This document shows positions 55,526 to 64,000 of a stretch of DNA of 64,000 nucleotides, one piece after another. The DNA lies in contig NC_084805.1 of assembly GCF_963583255.1 (NCBI RefSeq), positions 8,486,827-8,550,826 of the forward strand, written 5' to 3'. The DNA is from Pyrus communis (Eukaryota > Streptophyta > Magnoliopsida > Rosales > Rosaceae). Within the stretch, counting starts at the first letter, position 1; the number at the start of each line of letters is the position of its first letter. The notes beneath the pieces are model-generated. The model worked only from the letters and a program-made list of their open reading frames with translations, was not told where the DNA came from and ran no database searches. Made by a program: the position numbers and the translations under genes.

Positions 55526-58500
55526 ATGGTATCGGACTCGGAACTCCTGACCCGGCTCAGAGAAATCCTCGGTACTTCGGACCTCGACACGTCCACCGCC
55601 GGCAGCGTTCGCCGGCAACTCGAAGCCGATTTCGGAGTTGATCTGTCGGACCGGAAAAAGTTTATCCGGGACCAAATTGACATTTACCTCGAGACCCAGA
55701 CCGAACCCCAAGACGAAGAAGCAGAGGAGGAGGTCGGTGAAGCCTCAGAGAACGCAGAACAAAACGACCACGTTAAGGAAGAAGACGAAGAAGAAGAGGA
55801 GGAGGAAGGGGAAGAGAAGGGAAGCAAAAGGAAAAGGAGAAAAACGTGAGTTAATTTTTATTACTCTTTTTTTTATTATTATTATTTTTTTTAATGCAGT
55901 TTTGGATTTTCTTTAATTAGTGTTTGGTTGCTGGGAAAATTGGGTTGGTGGGTGGCAACGAAATTTAATTGTTGTGGGCTTATGAGATAAAATTTTTCTT
56001 TATTCGGATTGGGTCCCACCCACATTGTGTCGATATTTCTGAGAATTATCTGCGCCAAACGGCGGTTTTTATTGCTTTTTATCTATTGGATGGCTGAGAA
56101 TTTTTATGAAAGTTGACGTCTTTTTGTTGTGTTAAACTATATCAACATTGTCTGTATTGCATTTTTTATGTTAGAATCAGTGAAAGAGTCAGAAATTCTA
56201 CTATGGGCTTAACCTTAGACATCTATAAGTTCAAAGTGAAAACGAAATATTTTTTTTTATAAAGGCTTGTATAATAACCCAAAATCATAGTTTGAAAACT
56301 CGTTAACGACGATTTAAATGTATTATTGTATATTAACTTCTGTATTTCTAATATGACATGATTTCTATAAGGTGATTAGTTAATCAGTGATCGTTGACAC
56401 AATAGAAACGAAAAAAATACAAAATGGTAAATTTCATTCATGAGCTATGTCTCTGAGGTGAGGATACGGGTAAAAAAAAATCAAATTATCATATTTTCAA
56501 TGGACCGGAAGGGTCAAAACCTTTAAAGATTTTGATATAAAAAAACCAAATACAAACAATCATGTAGCAAAAATTTTGCAAGCGAAAAGGGTCAAGTGAT
56601 CCTCCTGAGCCTTCACTGGCTCCGCCAATGGTTAGCATATAGTTCTTTAGTTGCAGTTTAAACAGTGAATGTTTTTCGGTGTTTCTACATGTCCACACTG
56701 GTGTGGTGCATCATCTAAAATCTCAAAGCTCATTGAATTATCAAATACTGAGGCATTTGGCACTGGTTGCAAAATGAGGCTGACAGCAGTCTGTCTTTCT
56801 TTCTCATTCTGGAACTGAAAAGGCTCCTAATATTTTTGGGTATACCAGTTTTAAGCTGTAGTATACTTAGATATGGTTCGGGAGTACATGAAACGTCAAT
56901 GTGTAGTAGTGTTGTATATGCAAGTGTACTTGTTGACAATGAATTGAAAATGCCAATGTTGTCAGTTCAGATTCCTGGCATCCCTTAATAATCACATTGA
57001 GTTCTAAGTGAATTTATATCTAGAGATATGGCCCTTAAAGTCCACCTGAGTTATTGTAAGCCCCTTTGACAATGTTATTACTTGTATGCCTAAGAATTCT
57101 GTTGTTACTTCTGTTTCGCGTAAGTTTTATTTGTTTAGAACATTATAAGAATGGAATGAAGCTCATCTCATGACTAAACTGACAGGTGAAGGATAATGTG
57201 CTATATTGGGAAAGCTCATATACTGACTACACTTGCAGCTAACATGCCTTCTCTCCTAATTAAAGCATATATCTTGAGAGAGCTTTAAGGATTGTTTAAG
57301 TTGCATTCAATTATAAGCTTATTGTGATATGATTGTAGAATTTCTCAGAGTAAGGCATTATCTTTGAAAACTTCGGGGACGAGGATTTGTTTAAATTGAT
57401 TCTAGAAGAATGCGTTAGTATTTATTGTTATGTTCCCCCTTTTTTGTACACAATACAATCAGACACAAGGAACGTAATAACCTTTAGAGTATAAAGAACG
57501 AATTCTTAACCATTCACAGATCTTGCTTTTCTTCTATCTTTAATATGTTTTATTTCTTGCTAGTCTGCTATCATTTTTACCACTCGGACCTAATGTATCT
57601 ACTTTTTTCTGTATTTGGTTACTTTTACCCACAATATGGAGTATATGATATATGCTGCTCTGGAAATATGTATTTGTGCTGGGCTCTAGCTTTTCTAAGC
57701 TATGTTATATTTCCAAATAGGGTGGATAAAGGTGTCGCCAAAAGAGGTGGCTTCAATAAAATATGTAGCTTGTCTCCACAACTTCAAGAATTTGTTGGGG
57801 AGCCTGAAATGGCAAGAACAGAGGTATAATTGGTTAAGCAATTTTTTATTGTTTACTTGTCAATACCTCTTTCATTTGGACGGAGATTTGTAACCAAGAA
57901 GTCATAGTTATTCTCCCTCTTTCATTCTTAGGTGGTCAGGAGAATTTGGGCCTATATCCGGGAAAAGGATTTGCAGGACCCAAAAAATAGGAGAAATATT
58001 AGATGTGATGAATCACTACATTCCCTTTTCCGTGTTAATTCTATTAATATGTTTCAAATGAATAAAGTCCTCTCCAAGCATATATGGCCGCTTAGCGGGG
58101 AAGATGGTATGTCCAAAATTCTCTCTCATTTTTCTGATGACACTCATATATTGACCTAATTGTTGTCGTTCATTATTTTACTCGTTTATATTATTTTAGT
58201 ACCCTGTATGTTTTCATATGGATTTGTGCTCAATAATATATGTACTTTTCATTTGTATATTCCACTTTGTTTGATGTACATCCTATATGCTGCTGCTTGA
58301 CATGTGTTTGAACTCCACTACACTTAAATGTGCACAAAGTGAAAATAAAGAACAGAAATTCTTATAAGCACATGCTATTTTCTACTGTAAGTCACAGAGG
58401 ACAGGCAATGTTACTAATCATTTGTTCATGCGATTGATTATTATAGGATGGAAACATACCTTACAGTGAATTTGTTTGTGGTAACATACACTTACAGTGT

Positions 58501-61500
58501 ACTTTGCGATTGGTTTCTTCACCAAGTAGAAGGCATATTCACACTAATTTCTGTTCTCTCTTCGGAAAGTAAAGTATTAATTATAACAAATAGCATTATG
58601 CTACAAAGCATAAAGAAAAACATGATTCTTTAAATTTGTGCTTTTTTTAATTTTAAAAGCATGATTTCTATTTTTCTTTTCTGGGTTATTTTGACTTTCT
58701 GTATCTCATAAACTAATCTCTTTTTCAGTGAGTGCATTAACTTGGGGTATTTTTTATTTTTTACAACTTCATCTGTCACAAAAAAGTCTTCCAATTGGGA
58801 TCATTGCTGTATTTCATGTAATGGTATCTATAATGCTCTTTATCATTTACCTTGACTACTGTCACCTGAAGTTGCATGTTATAGTATTTATTTGAGATCT
58901 TAACTTCATAACATGGTGTAACTCAGAACCTGTAAAGAAAAAGAAGAAAGTGGAAGAAAGTGATCATTCTGTCTCTGAAGGAAGTAATGTAGCTGAACAG
59001 GAGGAAGAAGAGGTGGAGGAAAAAGAGGAGGTGGAGGTAGAAAGAGGTAGTAGACGAAAAGAAACCAAGAAACAAAGGTTGGTTTTTTAATTTCAAATCC
59101 TACCGTTTTGCGTTTAGGTTTCTGGTTTCGTTGACCTTCTCATTGTTTCCACTGTTTTTTTTTATTTTATCTATTATGCATGGTCAGAATTTGAAAGTTT
59201 AATCCTGTAACTTGAAGACATGTTGAGATTAAATTATGATTTATTCGTTATTTATTTACAGAACCAGGCAAAACAGAATTCTTGGAGATCCAAAACTGTA
59301 ATTTTTAAGCCCAATCAATGAATTCACTTATTGTCTTATTTACTTTCTTAGAAGATAACATCCGCACAGTTTTTACTTGTGATGCTTTGAATATAGCCTA
59401 ACTTCCCCCTCCCCGGTCTTGAAAAAAAAGTGGCCGTTTACTGTTTATTGCATAATCAATATATACTGGGGTCCATAGTAATCTATTTTATATTCGTATG
59501 ACCATCCATGGCCGTTAGGGCAAAATACCCTGGTTCTGAGGTGCTGGTGTTTATTTGTTCTAATGGAGTGTGTTATCAAGTAGGTCTACTAAAGTGGATA
59601 AAGAAGTCAAGAAAAGGGGAGGTGGTGGTGGATTTACCAAATTATGCAGCCTTTCTCCAGAACTTCAAAAGTTCACTGGAGTGTCAGCATTGGCCAGAAC
59701 AGAGGTATTAATTTTAAATTTTCAAGAAACCCCTTTGACAAAGAGAGGGAAATTTCTTTTATTTAGCCAGTGGCGATTTGTTGAAAGTATGATGTCAAAA
59801 CTTATTCCTCACCCATTCCATTCTTTTATGAATTAGGTCGTGAAGAAACTTTGGATTTATATCCGGGAGAACAATTTGCAAGATCCAAAGAACAAACGCG
59901 ATATAATATGTGATGAGTCATTGCGTGCCCTTTTTGATGTTGATTGCATCAATATGTTTCAAATGAATAAAGCTCTGTGCAAGCACATATTGCCCTTAAA
60001 TGAAGAAGGTATACATCTTAAAAAATAAGCATTTTCCCACACATTTGCAGTTTTCAGCACAGATGAATCAACTTGCACTGTGTAGAGTGGGGAACAATTT
60101 ATTGGATATGATTCTTTTTGCGCATTCATTTCCATGTTTTGTGCATATGGATCATGATTCATGATATATAAATTGCTTGGTAGGAAAGTGTTGAAGGGAT
60201 GAATTACTTAATTATTGTGATTCCTCTCCCACATATGTTGGATGGAATGGAACATAGCAAGTGCATTGCCTACATTTCACCTAGGGTTGCACATTCAACT
60301 TCGAATGAGTACTTAACATGTTTTAAAGTGTGCATTTATCCACGTAGGGCTGCTTTCTGTTTGTTTATATGTCAAGTGATTAAAGTGATGAATTTTCTCA
60401 GGAAATGCATTCAGTTATCTGGTCTACACCATTCCATCTATGCTATGTTGCCATAGAATACATAGTCTCGTGTCGAAGTTTTGACAAATATCATGGTATC
60501 TGCTTCAGTAGTTTGACAAACTGTATTACTTGTAAATCTAGCAGCTCGAGATGACGCTTCACAAAAGGAAAACCAGTCTGAAGAGGAGGAAGAAGAAGGT
60601 GAGAAAAATAAATTCAGGTCTTCAGTTTATCGAACTTTGTTGGGTTGCAAAATTATCGTTCATTTAGGCATTCATTCCACATCTTGCATGCTGGTACTGT
60701 CATAATGTCTCCAAATAAGATGTTAAGAAATGAATCAAGGTTCTCTAAGTTATGAACTTGTTAATAACATAGTCTCAGTACCATTTTAATATTTAGATTT
60801 AGTTCACCCCAAGAAAAACGAAAAACTTCCGAAGAAAGTTCGTTTTGGTCTTCTTTCTCCCTTGCCGCTTCTGAATGCTCTTGTGAAATTCCTTAGCACC
60901 TGGGAAAATTTGTTTTCACGGGTTCTCTGTAAGAGACTGTAGGAGTACATAAAAAATGATTTACAGGTACAGCAATTTCCTTTTCAAACCTATGCTTTCA
61001 AGATCTTAACATCATATAATTTAAATTTTGTTAGTCACCTGGATATGACCTCTTATATTATATATGAAATATCCCAAGCCGTGAGAAATGAACCGCTGCC
61101 CGAATAAATTAAAATAACAATTTAAAACTTTTTCATAGACGTTGCTTATTTTGCTCCCTTGAGTTCATAGACATTAAAAGGCTTAATTTTCTTGCTAGTG
61201 ATTGCTTGAGAAATTAAAGATTATGTGACATCAGGCTCAGCTCAAGTATGCTCGCTGTTTATGTCCTCTCACTGCAAATGATTTTAGAATGCTTTTGTGA
61301 TTACACCATAGACCTTGCAGCTAGAAAATGGTTGGTTAATATATCAAGCGTTTATCTTGCAACTTTTTCATGAATCATAGTTGATGATCGTTGAGGTTGG
61401 TACACAGAGTCATTGCATAATTAGTACCAAGATATTCGATGACTGAGTATAATGCAAGGCTACTGTGATGTGAATGAAAGTTCTGAATATCGAATTAGGC

Positions 61501-62090
61501 TGAGGACCATAATCAACTAGAGCTTGTGAAAAGCGTGAGGTATGACCCTTGATTTGTGCCATTGTTAGCTTTAAACTCTCTAAAGGTCAAACCTCAAAAC
61601 ACTGGTATCCAATTGTCGATGTTGTGAATTTCCTTTATGTCCCATTTTTTTTTTTCTTGTTCTTTATAGTTGTAATAAGTACCCTTGCACAAGGACAGCA
61701 TCACATCACATTTCTGTATTTGGTCAAATATCGGTGTCATGTTCCACTCTAGATTTTAGAATACAAAATTGATGCCTCGCCTAGTAGTATTGTGTCTGTC
61801 ATTGAATTTGTCAGTCCAACATTTAGAGAATGATAGAGCTTGTTAACTTTTTTGCTTATTGCCGTTCCACCTTTTTCCCAGTTCCTTGAAGTCCCACTGT
61901 ATCTTGGTGCTGAATTTTTGATCTCATACCTACTTTTTTGGCTGTTTCGCCCCCCTTGAAGGATCCGACTGATAAGCAGAGTACCATTCGTGATGATAAG
62001 CTAAAAGAACTTTTTGAGGTCGACTCTTCCATTGGCTTCTCAGTTTCAGAGGTTCTGACTACTCATTTTCATCAAGACAGGATAGATTGA
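55526..62090 (+). CDS. DEK_C plus SWIB/MDM2 domain protein (UAF30/BAF60b-like), third SWIB broken by TAG
   Basis: Nine exons in consistent phase: 55526-55845, 57721-57823, 57932-58106, 58927-59077, 59584-59704, 59837-60008, 60545-60598, 60797-60966 and 61962-62090. Residues 1-57 are a DEK_C domain (LLTRLREILGTSDLDT, RRQLEADFGVDL), followed by an acidic/basic linker. SWIB1 is about 113-199 (RGGFNKICSLSPQLQEF...LQDPKNRRNI...INMFQMNKVLSKHIWPL). SWIB2 is about 258-347 (GGFTKLCSLSPELQKF...INMFQMNKALCKHILPL). SWIB3 begins at about 376 (FGLLSPLPLLNALVKFL), but TAG at 60940-60942 stands where a Trp codon (TGG) is usual. The frame then continues EYIKNDLQ-DPTDKQSTI...GFSVSEVLTTHF. The likely product is 413 residues with two intact SWIB domains. 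Arabidopsis relatives (AT4G22360 type) are nuclear and thought to act in chromatin or Pol I transcription. The domain assignment is firm; the role is inferred. Confidence 0.9.
55846..57720 (+). other. Intron 1 of the SWIB gene
   Basis: This 1.9 kb intron has a GTGAG donor and AAATAG acceptor. A short segment at about 56460-56640 contains a fragment (CACTGGCTCCGCCAATGG, 56612-56629) resembling the edge of the insertion at 63279. No exon was found in it, and phases of exons 1 and 2 join directly. Confidence 0.75.
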
Positions 62091-63125
62091 TGATGAAGTG
62101 TAAATACTTTGAGCCCAATTGAAAGATGGCATTTTTACACTAGTTGTTATCGTTTCTGTAGTTTTGTAGTTCTTATGCTCCTAACATCTTCAAGCAATGG
62201 AAATACAAGTTTTGGTAAACTTGTTCTTGCTTACTAAGCTCCCCCTTGCAGTTTCTTTTCATATGTTTACAGCTTAACTTTTCGGGTTCTTTCTCCGTTT
62301 CTAAAGAGTTTCAATGGTTTAGCGTAGAAGTTGAAACTGAAGGTGGATAGAAAAGAACTTTAGTCCTTGTTATTGTCTTGCAGCAGCTGTTCAATTGTTG
62401 GCGAAAGAAATATGTTTTTTCTGGCATGTAGTTTCATTTTTTAGCCGATTTTCCTGCCTATGTGTGCGTAGAATATATACCAACTAGCCTTTGGTCTAGT
62501 TGCAGTCGTCACAAATTGGTTGAAAGAGGTTCATGTTCGATTGACGTGGGTGCGAGGATGATATATATTTGTAAAAGGTTTGGTGCATAGTTGAGGCTAG
62601 ATGAGGATCCTCTACGGATCCTCTACTCATCCCTAGGATCTTCCCAAAGAGAATCCGGATAGAATCCTAGGCTCCAACACAATATGCGCAATCAACATAC
62701 ACAATGAAAATGGCTCTAGTATGGACATTAACTTCATCATCCGTGATCTTGTGTTCGATTTCCCTTCTCCAAAAGTATCAAAATTTCTAAAAAGCAACCC
62801 ATGTAGCTGCCACTTTTTTTCGTGATCTCGTGTTCGATTTTCTCTCTCTCCCAACTCATCAAACCTCCCCACTTAGATGGCTCAATCCATCTTACAACAC
62901 ATATAACAGGATCTGTAGTTGGGTAAAATTGTGTTAGATCATGCTTCGTAAAGACTCGTGCCTAAATTACACGATGTCGTTTTAAGTCATGTTAACGAGT
63001 CATAAAGACTTTAATTTGCACAATTGATAATGATCTATATTCTATCCAACCAAGCAAGAAGAAAAAGAAAAAGGGAAATTGGGATTAAGGGGAGGAGACA
63101 AGTGAGGGTCATCATTTCGGCAGTA
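62091..63125. other. 3' region of the SWIB gene and non-coding flank
   Basis: The first about 500 bp are T-rich, as in a 3' UTR. From about 62594 a repeated GAGGATCCTCTACGGATCCT palindromic word begins, and CGTGATCT(T/C)GTGTTCGATTT occurs twice (about 62742, 62820). These look like remnants of an unclassified repeat. No gene is seen. Confidence 0.45.
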
Positions 63126-64000
63126 GCCACGGTTTTTTTCACCTAGGCTCTTGCAAAAGAGTTAAGCACGCCTAAAATGTTCCTAGCTGCTTTGCTTGTG
63201 GCTTTAGCAAATAACAAACATTCGTCTGCAAACACTAGGTTCGAGATTTTAAAACCACAAGGAGAGGTTAGCAGACCCCAATGGCGGTGCTAGAAATTTT
63301 TTACCGGGTGGGCTAGCTTGAAGATTTAAATCTTTATAAACAAAGAAAAATTTTAACAGTATCAGCTAGCTTAAGAAAATTTTCACAAGGTGAGCCAAGA
63401 ATTTTCGTTATTCAAACAAATTCAAACTTGTACATGTACAAGAAGCGATTGAGAAAAAAGATGCGAGAAAAAAAGATGGTTTGTAAATTGTATTATATAA
63501 TTAAACCGAGAGAACTCGAATCAGTAATTAAATATATGGTGAGCTACATTCGAAAATCAATAAAAGCTACATATAAAATTTTATTTTCTGCCGAAGGCTA
63601 TCTGGGCTACACCCCAGGGTAGCCCTTAATGTGGCTATGTGGGTGGCAGACCCACATGATTCTTAGAAGAACTTGTCAAAGCATTCATATGTCTAATTAA
63701 AGGTTCCGTACAAAGAATGAAAATATAAGGAGAGGGAAAATCTCCTTGTCTAATACCTTGATTAGGATAAAATTAACCGTGAGCATTTCCATTTATCAAG
63801 ATGGAGAAAGAAGCATAAGTAATGCACTTCATAACCAAGTTCACCCATTTAAAATGAAAGCCAAACCTTAAGAGAACATGCTTGATGAAATCCCAGTTTA
63901 ACAAATCATAAGCTTTTTCCAATTCTAATTGGATGGTCATAACCCCGGTCTTTCCTTTTTTTTTTGTCCTTTGAAGCCAGAGAATATCTCATGGGCAATC
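63126..64000 (-). pseudogene. LINE reverse transcriptase fragment, minus strand, running off the window
   Basis: From the window edge inward: TIQLELEKAYDLLNWDFIKH, VLLRFGFHFKWVNLVMKCI, GIRQGDFPSPYIFILCTEPL and IRHMNALTSSSKNHVG, then an insertion. After it come SPCGFKISNLVFADECLLFA (ADE where ADD is usual) and KATSKAARNILGVLNSFAR. This is the RT palm of a plant L1-type LINE. A stop before FYPNQGIRQGD and the altered catalytic pair show decay. The remaining parts lie outside or are lost. Confidence 0.85.
63279..63645. mobile_element. 367 bp insertion in the LINE RT, with 8 bp target duplications
   Basis: GCAGACCC flanks the insert at 63271-63278 and 63646-63653, and the RT frame resumes across it. 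The left edge CAATGGCGGTGCTAG resembles the CAGTGGCGGAGCC ends of some plant hAT-type MITEs, and 8 bp is the hAT duplication size. The right edge does not give a matching inverted repeat, so the class is provisional. Confidence 0.65.

Overview
This is plant nuclear DNA. The evidence is GT-AG introns of plant size, an intact plant-specific SnRK2 kinase gene, plant L1-type LINEs, Ty3/gypsy (chromovirus, Athila, Tat-like) and copia-like LTR elements with plant primer-binding sites, a PIF/Harbinger element, and a DEK_C/SWIB chromatin gene. The repertoire fits a woody dicot, perhaps Rosaceae, but that is a weak inference. No organellar, bacterial or viral replicon is seen.

Layout. 1-1408 is the 3' end of a LINE abutting a decayed Y/Q/G/P-rich gene tail (1409-2622). 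3230-6390 is a decayed Ty3/gypsy chromovirus. 6482-9988 (minus) is an intact nine-exon OST1/SnRK2.6-type kinase gene with a SINE in intron 6. A CACGTG palindrome, a small poly(A) retroinsertion and a 3.5 kb solo LTR (10871-14379, TSD cataa) lie upstream of it.

15.0-51 kb is nested mobile DNA. A decayed minus-strand Tat-like gypsy region, itself carrying a 1.7 kb insertion, hosts a 27.1 kb LTR element (21151-48297, TSD agact) in minus orientation with no clear coding capacity. Inside that sit a very young Athila-type element (26502-37657, TSD atgat) and a PIF/Harbinger transposon (38437-45042, TSD TTA). The Athila element has lost pol but keeps a gag-derived ORF and an antisense coiled-coil ORF. 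The Harbinger element has both of its genes, each mutated.

51.1-55.3 kb holds a Tourist-like MITE, a minus-strand LINE with RNase H interrupted by a MITE, and a long-TIR Mutator-like element. 55526-62090 (plus) is a nine-exon DEK_C plus SWIB gene whose third SWIB domain carries an in-frame TAG. The window ends in another minus-strand LINE interrupted by a 367 bp insertion with 8 bp target duplications.

Only two host genes look functional: the ABA-signalling kinase and the SWIB protein. Both are closely bracketed by mobile elements. The strongest leads are the antisense ORF and its GC-rich upstream block in the Athila derivative, the nonsense codon in the SWIB gene, the dated nesting series, and the localised divergence at the ends of otherwise almost identical Athila LTRs.
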